A DNA stretch of 64,000 bases from Pristionchus mayeri. Its lineage: Eukaryota > Nematoda > Chromadorea > Rhabditida > Neodiplogasteridae. Both the position numbers and the translations under genes were made by a program. The notes beneath the pieces were generated by a model that ran no database searches, was not told where the DNA came from, and saw nothing but the letters and a program-made list of their open reading frames with translations. The stretch is taken from NCBI GenBank assembly GCA_036245805.1, contig BTRK01000003.1:6944001-7008000 (forward strand), given 5' to 3'. Of the stretch, positions 23,571 to 34,702 are shown one piece after another. Each line of letters begins with the position of its first letter. Position 1 is the first letter of the stretch.

Positions 23571-23660
23571 GGCACTACACCGGATGAGAACTATGACGTC
23601 ATGCCGCCTTTGATAGATCAAAGGCGGCATGACGTCATAGTTCTCATCCGGTGTAGTGCC
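23571..23660. mobile_element. Perfect 90-bp hairpin MITE with 8-bp target duplication
   Basis: GGCACTACACCGGATGAG and CTCATCCGGTGTAGTGCC are exact inverted ends and the palindrome continues to the centre. Flanks GATGCTGC (23563-23570 and 23661-23668) are identical. The 8-bp duplication suggests a hAT-driven element. A diverged sibling is at 63634-63725. Confidence 0.9.
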
Positions 23661-23966
23661 GATGCTGCAGGTGAACTTTGTTTGTTACACTCTCGAAATA
23701 TGGGTAATCTTCTCATCATTCGTTGAACTGCCGAGCAAAAAGCTGCTACTCTCTTGTGTTCTTTACTGAAATGCCCCTCACGTTTTTCACAAATGTATCT
23801 CCGCTAAGAACCCTTGTTACAGAAAGAAGCCGACTCGAGACGCGAGACATGGCGTCAGATGGAGTCGAATAGTCAATACAAATATCTAAAACAAATACAA
23901 TTTCAGCAACTTCGCTCTTAGTTCGACTTGTTACTCTTTTTTCTTCACCGGAATTGTTCAATCCTT

Positions 23967-24367
23967 TTAAAGGAGGACTAACGGCAAAATTGAATTTTTG
24001 AAGCTCTTATAATGACGGGTTAGATCCCCATAACGATAAGATGCTCCGAAATTTTCAATTTGATATCTCCATTCCGAACAGAGTTATCACGAGTTGGCTG
24101 TGAGCCAGATCAGGGAAAGCTCAGGGATAGCTCAGGGGTAGTGCGGAAATTCAAACAGTTAGACAAATACAGCATTGATATTTCTAATTTGGTATGAAAC
24201 TTGTCCCGTTTCGATCTCTCAATCTGAATGGAATTTATTCGGTTTCTTAGTGTTTCTGAAACATAAGTGATCGTGAAATCGGAATATGTTTCAAGGTTAT
24301 TTCAAATTTGTAATTTCAATTTGAGTTTTATGAATAGCTCTATTTTTCTAGTTTACTCCTCCTTTAA
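23967..24367. mobile_element. TTAA-flanked MITE, family 1 copy a
   Basis: Left end TTAAAGGAGGACTAA and right end TTTACTCCTCCTTTAA are inverted and carry TTAA at both tips. Internal blocks (GTTATCACGAGTTGGCTGTG, CCAGATCAGGGAAAGCTC, GTGTTTCTGAAACATAAGTG) recur in the copies at 39484-39888 and 40069-40483. A piece of the same interior is also at 23419-23515. Confidence 0.9.
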
Positions 24368-26050
24368 ATAAGGTCCGGAAGTAAAGTATGATTGATATAA
24401 ATCTCATTGATATCCGAAAGCTCACTACAACAATAAATCATGTAAAGATAAATGTTTGTCCGTCAAATTTAGCCTCACTCTTTGCTGGTGACTAAATATT
24501 ACACTGGATCTCTCTCTCTTGCGATCCAGATCCGTCTCGCTTTTATTTCGTTGAAGTAATTATGGGAAGGGGAGGAACATGAAAAACTGATGGACAAGAG
24601 ACGCGCGCAGAACAAGTGTTTGTTGGGCAAGGGCTCTCTGCTGAAGATCAAGATTGCTCTCCTTTGCAAAAAATAGATAACTAACCGTGTTGTCCATCTC
24701 GATTTCCATGTCACGCAATAATCTATTCTCTAGGTTATATCGCTAATACGTTCCTTTTACAGCTGCTTTCATTGCATTCATATTTATCAGTCTATAGGGC
24801 TCAGCTGTATTTCATACTTGGCTGTATTTCAGATTTCTAAGCAATCTCAATTACTAAACAATGAGACAATTAAAACAAGTCAATGTAGAAAATGCAAGAA
24901 ACGGGACAGAGGTGAGCGTTTCTTGATGAGCCGAGGGAGCTGTAGGGTGGAGTTTTTTAAGGCTTTTGCAAGGCGGGCGATCAAATTTCCATTTGTTGTA
25001 TAGAAACGCAAATAATGGCTAAATTTATACAACATAATTATAATGTAAAAACTTTGTAGGATTGCAAATTGGTGAGATACGACAGTATGTGCAACAGCTG
25101 ATTCAAGCTGTAGATATGATTAGGACCAAATTACAAGTAGCGTAGCCATGCGATCAAAGGGATGGAATCATATATTATGAGGACAACGAAAACGCACGAA
25201 GAAGGATAACTAATTTGTGTTTGTATTGCATTATTTTCGGATAAATCTTTGTTACAGCAAACGAGTAGACTAGTGTTCTGGGGTTAAGGATCACTAAGTT
25301 ATTGTATTGTCATCCCACTCATATCTGTTGATCAGCAATGATTACACTCTCTGTTTCTTGAAGGCTCCTGCTCTTTTTGTGCGGGTGCAGAGGAGGGAAG
25401 ACTAGGTAAGAAATCGCTTCCTTCATTCTACACGCTCTCTCGCACGTCTGGCTGATATAACATGAGAGAGAGAGATCCAGTGATATAACATGAAGTATGG
25501 AGAGAGAGGCATTTCTTGCGAAGCCACCCCTAGAGCAGTGTATGAGGACATAAAACCGCGGGGAGAGAGACGAGAGCGGAGGAGGACTGGGCGTCAGTTG
25601 GCATAGCGTTCTTTGAGATCCAGCCTGGGACATTCCAAGTAGGAATGACATGGAAATTCCTAGTATAGAGATTACTGGTAGGATTAACTTGACAAGGAAT
25701 GCCCTGATCATGACCATGTTTCGACTCTCGCCCTTCGAATTGCTGTGGATACGCAATGATTACACTCTGTTCGTGCCAGCGCCTTATCTTTTTTTCTAAC
25801 GAAGCAGAGGAGAGTCTAAAGGAACTGGGTGATAACGTGTTTCAGGTCACCAATTTCATATTTTGCCCCAAATTTCGAGCATATGGAAAAACCAGGCCGG
25901 CTTTCTATGCTTAAAGTGTATCTAGGTGAAAACTACATTGAAATGACAGCTTGTGAGATTGATTCATTATTTCCAAATTATATTCCCAAATGCTCAAATG
26001 TTTGGAATTTCTAATGATTTAATGATCATGACTTGATGTGGAGCAGAACT
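24368..26050. other. Intergenic, no gene supported
   Basis: A 145-codon open frame at 25319-25756 (minus) runs partly through a GAGAGA/CTCTCT hairpin and has no recognised motif or splice support. A short direct repeat GCAATGATTACACTCT occurs near 25337 and 25752. I see nothing else. Confidence 0.4.
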
Positions 26051-26149
26051 GTGATTGATATGACACAGCGAGGGCCGAAGAGAAAACGAGGAAGACCCCA
26101 AGCAAGATGGAAAGACCTCTTCACTCGCGCTATCGAAACCACTTTTTGA
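26051..26149 (+). pseudogene. 3' end of a non-LTR retrotransposon ORF
   Basis: The frame reads RGPKRKRGRPQARWKDLF and stops at 26149. The basic RGRP-x-x-RW motif is typical of the C-terminal tail of several LINE reverse-transcriptase ORFs. No upstream RT domain is adjacent, so this is a 5'-truncated relic. Confidence 0.6.
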
Positions 26150-26741
26150 GAGAAGCAAGAAGTCAGGAATGGCCTGCCATGCACATCAGAACCTACTATT
26201 GATAAATGTGTTAAAACTAAAAACATAGATCCTAAACAATATTAGACAAGTTGATTAGGTAGAGGAGGAGTTGCTTTACATTTTAATGGTATACTCAATT
26301 GAAACTGCATTGGGATACTTTTAAAATAAAATGTTTATTACGAAAATTGTTGACGGCGCAGTTAATAAAATTGTGCGTTCATTTTTTGCCTCCATTTTGC
26401 AGAATTCTGCTAGTCCAACCATTAGTTTGAAGCTTACTTCTAAAAAGTGAAATGACATATACTTACATAGGTATATGTGGAAAATGGAAATTTGGCGAGA
26501 GCTATTTTGCGACATTTTTTTTCGAGATTTTTTTTTCATTAGAGGCAACGGAAAACAAGACGGCCGAGGAATAATTGATGCACTCACTAAATTTGTGCAA
26601 ACGATAACGACATTTTCCCTGATATTTTCCTCTAATTTCAGACATTCCGATATATCGGAATCGGTCTTCCTTTGTTACAAAGTGGAATTTGGCAATTTGT
26701 TTCAATACCTATGTAAACGTATTCCCAATATTATCGCCTGC

Positions 26742-26983
26742 TTATTGAGCCGGAATTTCGATATATCGGTTATCGTTTGCACAGCACTCACTACCTTCAA
26801 GATTACAGTGGATCGAAATAGCGAGTTTGCTGCCGATGGCTTGAAAGATTAGGTAATGAGTAGAAACATACAAAATTAAACACAAATTGATGAAACGCGT
26901 CGATGGGTTATTTCTGTACCGCTTTCGCAAACGTATTAAAATCAAATGAGTACAGATGACACAAAAAAATCCAACGGGTGGTA
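26742..26983 (-). pseudogene. Membrane-protein exon cut by a mariner
   Basis: The frame adjoining the mariner end reads IPPVGFFCVICTHLILIRLR and later YVSTHYLIFQAIG, i.e. one strong hydrophobic span and a second amphipathic stretch. It could be the 3' part of the multi-span gene at 29676-30124, separated by the mariner and the 28.2-29.6 kb repeats, but I could not join the frames. The family is not recognised. Confidence 0.35.
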
Positions 26984-28234
26984 TTAGGTTGAATAGAAAG
27001 TCTTTATCCACTTTTTATTTCCCCTCTTCTGACAATAAAGCACAAGAGCAAAATCAAACATATGCACCATTGTTATCTACGACAAATCTCCAACGTTCAG
27101 GCAACTTATGGATTCCCTCCTTATAGAACCCATCTCGGCGCGAATTAAAATATTGCTTGAGTGCGGCCTCGATCGCCCCACGGGAAGTGAAGGATCTCTG
27201 ATCGAAATGACGGGTCAGATCTGAGAACAACCAATAATCCGAAGGGGCCAAGTCAGGAGAATACGGTGGATGAGGGAGAATCATCCAGCCATATTTGGAC
27301 AGCTCCTGCTTGACCTGCCGTGCAACATGGGGTCGGGCGTTATCGTGTTGATAGTACACTTTCTTGCCGTTCAGGGGAGATTGTGCGACTTTCTTCTTGA
27401 GATTCTGTAGTTGTTTCGTGTAGACGTCTCCAGTAATTGTCCGCCCCTCAGGTAGGAGTTCCCAGTAAATCGGGCCATCCACTCCCCACCAGACAGAGAG
27501 CAAGATTTTCTTGGGGTGAAGGTCAGGCTTTGCTACGTCCTGTGGGGTCTCATTGGCATCCACCCACTGTGCCCTCCTATGGTGATTCTCATAGTAGACC
27601 CACTTCTCGTCCCCTGTTATGAGACGGTCCAACCATCGATCTCCAGCGTGAAGAGTGAGTAGAGAAAGGGAATCGTCAACTCGGTGATCAAGCTGGTCTT
27701 GGGTCAATTCGTGGGGTATGAAACGGCCTAGCTTCTTCTTCTTGCCAATGGAGACCAAACCATTTACGATGGTGCCTTGCGATACCCCAAGTGTGGATGC
27801 CATGTCGCGGGTGCTTTGGAAGGGATCCGATTCCACTACGATCCGTAGTGCATCCAAATCCAGCTCGGGTGGCCTCCCAGACCGGTCACGATCATCCATG
27901 GAAAAGTCCCCCTTCTCGAAGCGTTGGTACCAATTGCGTATGGTCTTGTAGTGAGGGGCATATGACTCGTAGACTTCAGCCAACTGACGTTCCGATTCCT
28001 TCATTGTAGTGTGAGAGAGGAATAAGAATAACAGAACGTTGCGGATGTGCAAGGCCGTGGGAACAAACATCGTGGTCTTACTAGTGGCAGAATGAAAAGA
28101 TTGGAATGGGAGGTTGTTGACCACATAGTCCCTTTGTCATGTGTTATTCACTAGAGGCGAGGGAACACCAAAGGTATCCTGCACTGAGCAGTGATCGAGC
28201 AAAACAGTGGATAAAGACTTTCTGTTCAACCTAA
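26984..28234 (-). mobile_element. mariner element 1, complete
   Basis: The 1251-bp element starts TTAGGTTGAATAGAAAGTC, its other end is the inverted TTAGGTTGAACAGAAAGTC (28 of 29 identical over the terminal repeats), and it is flanked by TA on both sides. It contains one uninterrupted transposase frame. Terminal similarity and the intact frame suggest a young copy. Confidence 0.95.
27054..28124 (-). CDS. mariner transposase, DD34D, intact
   Basis: Cut-and-paste transposase of the mariner family. The frame is 356 codons long; the likely native start is the later Met at 28070, since mariner transposases are usually about 345 residues. The N-terminal helix-turn-helix region includes YAPHYKTIRNWYQRF and RSGRPPELD. 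The catalytic triad is complete: Asp in LITGDEKWVYYEN, Asp in YYQHDNARPH, and Asp in YSPDLAPSDYW, with 34 residues between the last two Asp. The C-terminal RWRFVVDNNGAYV tail is present. No stop or frameshift was seen, so it may be active. Confidence 0.95.
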   Translation of the reverse strand: MVNNLPFQSFHSATSKTTMFVPTALHIRNVLLFLFLSHTTMKESERQLAEVYESYAPHYKTIRNWYQRFEKGDFSMDDRDRSGRPPELDLDALRIVVESDPFQSTRDMASTLGVSQGTIVNGLVSIGKKKKLGRFIPHELTQDQLDHRVDDSLSLLTLHAGDRWLDRLITGDEKWVYYENHHRRAQWVDANETPQDVAKPDLHPKKILLSVWWGVDGPIYWELLPEGRTITGDVYTKQLQNLKKKVAQSPLNGKKVYYQHDNARPHVARQVKQELSKYGWMILPHPPYSPDLAPSDYWLFSDLTRHFDQRSFTSRGAIEAALKQYFNSRRDGFYKEGIHKLPERWRFVVDNNGAYV

Positions 28235-28245
28235 TATGATTGGCC

Positions 28246-28360
28246 AATGTTTACTGTTTTCAATAGTTTTAATAGTATATTTGTGATGAACACATGTTAC
28301 GACGGTGCGTACGTGCCCCCAAATCAGTGTATGAACTTTTGGGGCTTCCAATAATTTAAA
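28246..28360 (+). repeat. Exon-like cassette, copy 1 (MNxxYDGxYxPP)
   Basis: After TACTGTTTTCAATAG, which resembles an acceptor, a short frame reads MNTCYDGAYVPPNQCMNFWG and stops. Nucleotide similarity to 29552-29650 and 40555-40650 is clear. A second block (ATTTCAG then VAILIGLISIF, 29446-29500) that follows it is matched by 40684-40740. The parent gene or element is not known. Confidence 0.5.
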
Positions 28361-28372
28361 GAAATTAATTTT

Positions 28373-29445
28373 TAGCGACCCCTTCCCCATTATCTCCGGA
28401 GTACCGCAAGGCAGTGTCCTAGGACCTATTCTCTTCTCCATCTACCTAGCTGACCTTTCTCGTCTCCTATCTAAGTTTCAAAACGTATCCGTTCAATGTT
28501 ACGCTGATGACGTCAAATTGTATATCTCCTACAATAAGTCGACCAAATCTGCTATTACATCTGAATTTCAATCTGCCCTCGATTGCCTCTTTGAATGGAC
28601 CCAACTCAACCAATTGTCTCTATCTGCTTCTAAATGCTTTCATCTTCGTATAGGATCCAAACAATTCTCCCCTCGCTACAATATTAATTGCATCCATTTA
28701 CCGCTCGAAAATAACGTCCGTGATCTAGGTTATCAAGTCCGCACTGACCTCAAGAATTCTTGTTCAATTAGAACCCGCGCTCAGAAAGGCACATCTAAGT
28801 TATTCCTGCTTCTCAAAGCCCTCCCATTCAACTGCCCCACCATCCTTCTTCGTAGTTACAAAGCGTATGTTCTTCCACTCCTTGACTTTGCTTCTCCTTT
28901 TTGGAATCCTTATTACATATCAGATATTGAAACTTGAGAAAGTTCAACATATTTTCACCCGTCAAGTTTTTTATCGTTGCTTCCCCTCCCCTTCCTATCC
29001 TCTTTCTCTACCTTCTTATTCTGATCGTTTGAAACTGCTTGGCCTGCGCCCGCTTACTGAGAGGAGAGTCATAGGTGTTCTTTGTATGACTCATATGATT
29101 ATGACTGGATCCACTATTATTCCCCGTTCATCATTCTATGCATACAAACCTCAACGAGATCAGCGAGATCGAAAATCATCTTTCGGTATCAATATCGAAC
29201 TGAAAACCAGCACTTCTAGATTTCATTCCTTTCCTGTTAGAACATCCAGATGGTATTCCCAACTCCCTGTAGAAATTCGAACAGCCCCCAACATGTATTC
29301 AAGCGCCGATTACTGAACCCCTTAATCGCCATACTCTCTCACACTGAATAATTACTGAGAGTCAATTCCCATTGCCTTGCTATTTGATCACTCAAGTACT
29401 TTACTGTTTCGTCGCGCCTCGGGCGTAGATAAATTATTATTATTA
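28373..29445 (+). mobile_element. 5'-truncated non-LTR retrotransposon (CR1/jockey-like RT)
   Basis: The frame opens with SDPFPIISGVPQGSVLGPIL and contains the catalytic box CYADDVKLY, then the thumb-like region LERVQ-equivalent (EKVQHIFTRQVF) and DRLKLLGLRPLTERRVIG. A one-base frameshift lies near 28934 (DIET then a stop at 28935, with the reading continuing in the next frame to 29316). The 3' end is an ATT microsatellite (29431-29447), a common tail in CR1-like LINEs. A paralogous empty site exists near 40655-40700. Confidence 0.85.
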
Positions 29446-29551
29446 TTATAATTTCAGCTGTTGCCATATTAATTGGTCTTATTTCGATATTTTGTGTATG
29501 TTAAAAATTGTTAGGGTGCTGATGCAAATTCATTGGGATATTTGATTGCGT

Positions 29552-29650
29552 AATGGTTACTCTTTTCAATAGTGCTGGGCTTTTGGAAGCTCAATCAGTA
29601 CGACGGTTTTTACGTTCCCCCGAAGAAAAATTACTCGAAATTATGGGACA
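29552..29650 (+). repeat. Exon-like cassette, copy 2
   Basis: TACTCTTTTCAATAG precedes a frame with LNQYDGFYVPPKKNYSKLWD. It is similar to the cassettes at 28246-28360 and 40555-40650 and overlaps the end of the minus-strand membrane-protein exon at 29676. Confidence 0.5.
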
Positions 29651-29675
29651 CCCCAATACCAGTCTAAGAAAATAC

Positions 29676-30124
29676 CTGTGGATTCAGATCGGTCACCGCG
29701 ACGTTGCGGGGGAACCACAGTGCTAAAACAGGCATTTGGCAAGCCAGAATAACAGATGGATGGAACAAGTAGGCAATAATTGAAACAACTGTTGCAACAA
29801 AAATTAAAACGCTGTAGACGATTGAGAACGTGAACTGAAACACTGTCTTATGTTTTTTTTAAAAATAAAATTTCATTTTAAAGTTTTGCACACGTATGGG
29901 ATTTATTATTGTAATATGTTCTTCTAAGTAAATGTAAAGTCCCTTACCATGAACACTGTATCTGTACAGTCTACAAGAAAGATTAGACCAGCACTTGGAA
30001 GAGCAGTGAAAACAGCAGTCAAGATTCCGGCATAGCGCCAATACTCAAAGAGTACTCCAGATCCAGCGCTAGATGCTACGGTTAACATCAGCAAGAGGAC
30101 ACTCACTTTACGTTCTTGATGCAT
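29676..30124 (-). CDS. Partial multi-span membrane protein
   Basis: Two exons join in phase: 30124-29948 (start Met, donor CATG|GTAAGG) and 29834-29676 (acceptor TGTTTCAG, donor CAG|GTATTT). The first holds VSVLLLMLTVASSAGSGVL and AGILTAVFTALPSAGLIFLV, the second IVYSVLIFVATVVSIIAYLF, giving at least three membrane spans in 112 residues. Upstream (about 30370) another hydrophobic frame may be a further exon. The 3' continuation is disrupted by repeats, a LINE and mariner 1. The family is not recognised. Confidence 0.6.
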
Positions 30125-31484
30125 TCACTACAATTGATATTCAAATTTAAACAATACAAGCAGATTTAATAAAATACATAAAAACAGATTTAATAAAATA
30201 AACATAAAAATACGAGTAGTAAAGTGGCGATATTTCAAAAGTAATTTGGGCGGGAGAATAAACGAGGACGCGTCATGAATGTGCAAAGGGGTGCACAGTA
30301 GTGCTAGAATAACATACTTGCTAGTGAGTGAGAATGATCGGGCGAGGAGTATCAGCACTATCAATAGGGTGAGAAAAGAAAAATTGATTCAACTCAACTG
30401 CAAACAAAGTCAATGAAAGAAACGAGACAAATGGATGAATTGATTTACAGAGATCAATTGTGACTTCTCACCATCCCTCTCTCCTCATTTGCTCTCTTAC
30501 TTTCCTCACGCTGTAGATGTTCCATTTGTGGATGCCCCTCTTCCCCAGAGTGTTTAGTTTCTTTCGTAAAGTGTGTGTCATTCCATGATGCTTTTCGTTG
30601 AAGAAAGGAGCTACATCATACGCTACTTTTTTTCAATAAAAACTATTTTTTTTCAAATTTGTTTTTAAGGCAAAACGCGCTGTCGCACTACCGGCCTGTG
30701 TTGTCCTAACGCCTATATGAGTTGTGAAACGTACTTCAGAACAAAATATGACTCTAATGGACTCCGAACCACTAGTCGCCTATCTTCTCGATTATCGATT
30801 TTTCTTCTCAGTCATCCTCGATACCGTAATCGAACGTTGATCGGTAATGCTATCCTCTCATCCAACCTCTTCATGTGGGGTTAGCAGCGATTTATTTTAT
30901 TTTTTGGAAATGTTGGAATATTTTGAGAAATAAGTCTTAATTTTTTAAAAATTTTTTTTTGTGATTTAAGTCTTAAATTCAAATTTTCTCAAAATGTGTC
31001 AACATTTTTGAAAAAAAAATAAAAGCTATAAATTTCATATTTAGTTTCGTGATGAAAAATTTTAGCCCAATTACATAAGCCTTACATTCATCTCAATATG
31101 CTGCTAACCGTCAGAATGATTTATTTTCTTGTCCAATTAGGAGAATCATGTAATTCAAATTCCGAAGTATACGAAGTAAAGAAGTATAAAGACCATTTTT
31201 TAAGAATTTAAAATTCAAATGATTTAGCGAATTTATATATTATAGTCGGGATCTTCGCACATATTAGCGTGGAAACTGAGATTAGTATTACGCAACGAGA
31301 TGTGAGTCATCTCTCCTGATGACGATAACACTATCTATCGGATGTTTTTAGCGTAGGGTGGTGGTCAATGCGCACTCTGGGCGTCTATTTTTTATGTTTT
31401 ATGTGAGAAAAATCGAATCGGCTATTTTTGTTGTGTGACGCCTAAGTGTCATTATCCTCATCTTCGAAATTGAAGTAGTTCCAG
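30125..31484. other. Intergenic, no gene seen
   Basis: Apart from a hydrophobic minus-strand frame at 30128-30364 that may belong to the neighbouring gene, I see AT-rich sequence without repeats or motifs. The promoter of the SH3-SH2 gene should be in its last part. Confidence 0.4.
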
Positions 31485-32611
31485 ATGGGTCCGTGCGATC
31501 GGCTCCGCGATTGGTGGCAGCGTATAGATAAGACACGCATTGTACGTATTTTGCCCAATTTTTGTTGCAACTCCACAATATCATCCGGCATTCAATGAAA
31601 TAATCAATTCGGAAATTCGATATACGAACTATTTTTAAAAAATGTGAATATTGAACTTTTTTTCGGAGATATTTGCACTGGAATACGCAGTGGCGGCAAA
31701 TAAAAGGGGAATAATTTCTTTCCGCCGGGGTGATCGATTCTTCTGGTTATCAGACACCGACAAGAACTGGCGGTAAGGATGATATGTATTTTTGAGTTTA
31801 CAAAATAAATACATTCCTCCAATCGTAGGTTCGTTGGGAACGCTGTGACTGGTAAAACCGGATTTGTCGCCAAAACGTTGTTCGAGTTAGCGACGAACCA
31901 CTTCTTGAGTAAGCACGTGTTGGTGTTCTTATTCAATGCGCACCATCAAGGTGGATTTCATTTGAAGCCAATTCGAATAGTGCTAGTCGACTTCTCTCAA
32001 ATGAGGAGTATCCTGAAGGATCCTTCATAATCAGATCTCGACAAGAGGAAAATATCGGAGACTTTCTCACTATGACACTCAAGTAATTTAATTTTCGAAT
32101 ATATTGATATCACTACTTTCTTCGGTTAAAATTACATTGTGCATTTAGAAGGATGACTGAAAATGAAGAAGGATTCATTGTCGTGCACTACATTATAGAG
32201 AGAATTGGAGAAAATCGTACGTTCAAAATCAAGAATGCATCCATCTGTTTTGAAAATCGTCAGCTCATTGAGCACTATTCGGGTTAGTGGGCAGATTTCA
32301 CATTTTATTTTCTTTGCAATATATTTTCAGAGCCAGCCAATTCGATCTATCTGCAACTCACTTACTGCGTGAAGAAGGGAATTTACTTGATTGATCAAGA
32401 CCAATTGATGCAATTGCAATTAGCAAGACAGGCACGGCAGCAGGCACAGCAGCTGCAGCTGCAGCAACCAACTGCTGCAAGGTCAACGCCAGCATCAAAT
32501 ACTGCATCGTCAAATCATTCTTCGTCATTTCTGGAGCACCGTCGCTCCAGGCGCTTAGAACTCGTCAACGATAATGTGCGTGCCTTTGTAACAACTCTTT
32601 GCTCGCCCTAA
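31485..32611 (+). CDS. Src-like adaptor (SH4-SH3-SH2, no kinase), 256 aa
   Basis: Predicted membrane-tethered phosphotyrosine-signalling adaptor. Exons 31485-31541, 31669-31772, 31829-31908, 31968-32082, 32149-32282 and 32331-32611 agree in phase and total 771 nt. The start MGPCDR has Gly2 and Cys4, the usual myristoylation and palmitoylation pattern of Src-family SH4 regions. The SH3 domain (about 20-80) shows ALEYAVAANKRGIISFRRGD and TGKTGFV. The SH2 domain (about 81-170) shows GSFIIRSR with the phosphotyrosine-binding Arg (about 103) and VVHYIIERIGENRTFKI, LIEHYSGEP. The tail is Gln-rich (QLMQLQLARQ) and ends at TAA with no kinase motif in this or the next 1.3 kb. The layout equals that of vertebrate SLAP proteins. 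Alternatively it is a Src-type kinase truncated at its 3' end. Confidence 0.87.
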
Positions 32612-33166
32612 AAAAAATCTATGAATGTACAATAACGTTCACTGTTTTGATGATAAGTAAAGTGTAGTAGATTTGAAAAATTGTGAAGTAAAGCAAAGGA
32701 AAATCAGATTTAACATCTGCTGATCATTCGGCACAAGTGATGATCATTTGCTACGCTTTGCACCTGTCATGTACACGTTTAAAATCTACCGGCTTGTTGA
32801 GGAGAATTGTAAACGCACCTGCCAAGAACTCAGGTGATCAAAAGAGGCAGACGGGAGAAACCTACAAAAGCACAACGAGAAATGACTCGCGTTGTGGATG
32901 TGTTCGCACCTTGAGCATGCCGGGGTGTATCATTTTAAACCTGGTCATTGTATAAATAATTTATTTTGAGGCTTAATCATGCTTTTAGATCATTTAATTT
33001 TCCAACCCCTAGATCATTTAATTTTCCAACCGCTATAGATTTCTAAAATGATACCCTCCCGAGGTTCTCTACCCAACCGATAGTACAGTGCCATTCGGTA
33101 TCATGTACAGCTGGTTAGATCAGACTCAGTTCCTTGTGTGTGTGGTGTTTTTTAATCAAACGATCT
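32612..33166. other. Intergenic with a small hairpin
   Basis: CGGGGTGTATCATTTTA (near 32919) pairs with TAAAATGATACCCTCCCG (33045-33062) as a short foldback. A near repeat of AGATCATTTAATTTTCCAAC is duplicated in its loop. No gene is supported. Confidence 0.45.
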
Positions 33167-33174
33167 GTGCTTAC

Positions 33175-33607
33175 TAGGATTGGCAAAATGAATCTTTCAT
33201 TGAATCTCGAATCTTTCCGAAGTGAATCTCCCTTTCGAAAGATTCAATTGAATCGATTCGTTTGAATCGAGATTCATTTGAATCTTTGCCTAAAATTCAC
33301 TTTAAAAATTCAAATTTCGATGGAAAAGAATATTTTTTCGAGTGCATTCTATCAGAACAGGACCAACAAAGTATTTTACATTCTTAAATATTTGTAAAAT
33401 ATTTTTGCGCTTAGTTTAGAATGTTCGGGATTATGTTTCAGCGAGTAGTAAAACTAGAATTTCGAACGGATTTTTCGTTAAATGGGATCTGTCAACTATG
33501 TTTCAATATCAAGATAATAACTGTCAGACCTTGTTTTCTTGGAGAAATTTCCCCCCATCTGAATTTCACTTGATGATTTGCACTAGAGATTCATTTTGCC
33601 AATCCTA
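33175..33607. mobile_element. hAT-type MITE, 433 bp
   Basis: TAGGATTGGCAAAATGAATC and GATTCATTTTGCCAATCCTA are exact inverted ends. The flanks GTGCTTAC (33167-33174) and GTGCTAAC (33608-33615) match at 7 of 8 positions, consistent with an 8-bp duplication. The interior is non-coding. Confidence 0.88.
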
Positions 33608-34086
33608 GTGCTAACAACTACGGATTTATGAATTACGGGATTCAGATGAGAGAAGACCATGGAAAATATGTAAAATTCAGATTATGAAGTCATGGGCGAC
33701 CATCATGTATGTTTCCGCAGTAATCTGCTACGTAATATGCATGGTGCTCACCCGACGGCAAATTTTCATTCTGGCGGGAGGACGGGAGGTATCCCAAACT
33801 GATTCCCCGTTTTGATAAAATATGTAATGCTAATAATTTAACTCATTTGAGGGAAATTCTGAAATGCGATCGATCGTTTTGTATCAGAAGAATATGTTTA
33901 TAATTGTAACTGTTTGCAGCGTTTGCCACTCTTTCAAGGCGCTTTTTCAAGTGAATTATTTATTCAAAACACACACAATTTCGTATTCAGCTTACTGTAA
34001 TCCTCTCAACCAATATCGCCAAGCTTCCGCACGTTTACCAGTCCACGCTTGCAATTGTAGGGTTTGCAAATACTTTTTCAGAACTT

Positions 34087-34560
34087 TTAGATGAAATAGT
34101 TCGAATGATTGGTGAAATGTACGATTTGTCTTGGAAAAAATATAATCGTTTTTTTAAATCGTATTTTTCCTCTTTTCAGTACCCAGTGGTTAATGGAATC
34201 GCCTCGTACTCCGTACCAGTGTGTCTCGTTCTGTTCTCTGCAAAAGTTCGCCCTCTGCTTGTTCCCTATTCTCGTCATTTCAAAGTCATTCCTCTGGCAG
34301 TAATTGATGCACAGTCGACGTCGAGCTACCCAAGCACGAGTTGAATAGGCACTAGGTCGATTGGGAACTATGGTGACAAGCCGTATTTGATACGCAGAAT
34401 TCGATGTCTTGTCACGGTACACAGTGCTGTTGAATGTTTCGTTTATACATGAATATTTCATTGTAACTGATATATTTTTATTCGCATCGTTTGGATAAAC
34501 GTTGATATGGAAAGTGTCGAAGAGGTTATCATTGACAAGTCGTCGTGGTTCGCCATTCAA
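34087..34560 (-). CDS. Hypothetical 157-codon frame
   Basis: The open frame is longer than expected by chance and shows mixed polar composition with NxS/T sequons (KNISVT, NETFNST) and four cysteines in CRE/NYC contexts, which would suit an extracellular protein. There is no signal peptide at the start, a possible donor (CTGG|GTACTG) lies near 34190, and a hairpin repeat sits just upstream. It may be one exon of a larger gene. I do not recognise a family. Confidence 0.35.
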   Translation of the reverse strand: MNGEPRRLVNDNLFDTFHINVYPNDANKNISVTMKYSCINETFNSTVYRDKTSNSAYQIRLVTIVPNRPSAYSTRAWVARRRLCINYCQRNDFEMTRIGNKQRANFCREQNETHWYGVRGDSINHWVLKRGKIRFKKTIIFFPRQIVHFTNHSNYFI

Positions 34561-34598
34561 TTATATTATACCATCAGGCAGTAGTGCTCAGATGCGGA

Positions 34599-34702
34599 TT
34601 ATACTCGTAAATCGCGATTAGCCCGACACGTAGCTTTTGTAACCGGTCCGTGGACAGGCTACAACAGCGACGTGTCGGGCTAATCGCTATTCACGAGTAC
34701 AT
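34599..34702. repeat. Hairpin repeat, about 104 bp
   Basis: ACTCGTAAATCGCGATTAGC followed by CCGACACGT pairs with ACGTGTCGGG and GCTAATCGCTATTCACGAGT. The centre is a GTAACC/GGCTAC-type fold. It looks like a foldback MITE. The target duplication is unclear. Confidence 0.75.

Noticed and set aside
25319..25756. 145-codon open frame on the minus strand
   Set aside because: Part of it runs through a CTCTCT/GAGAGA fold, it has no recognised domain and no splice partners; composition explains its length.
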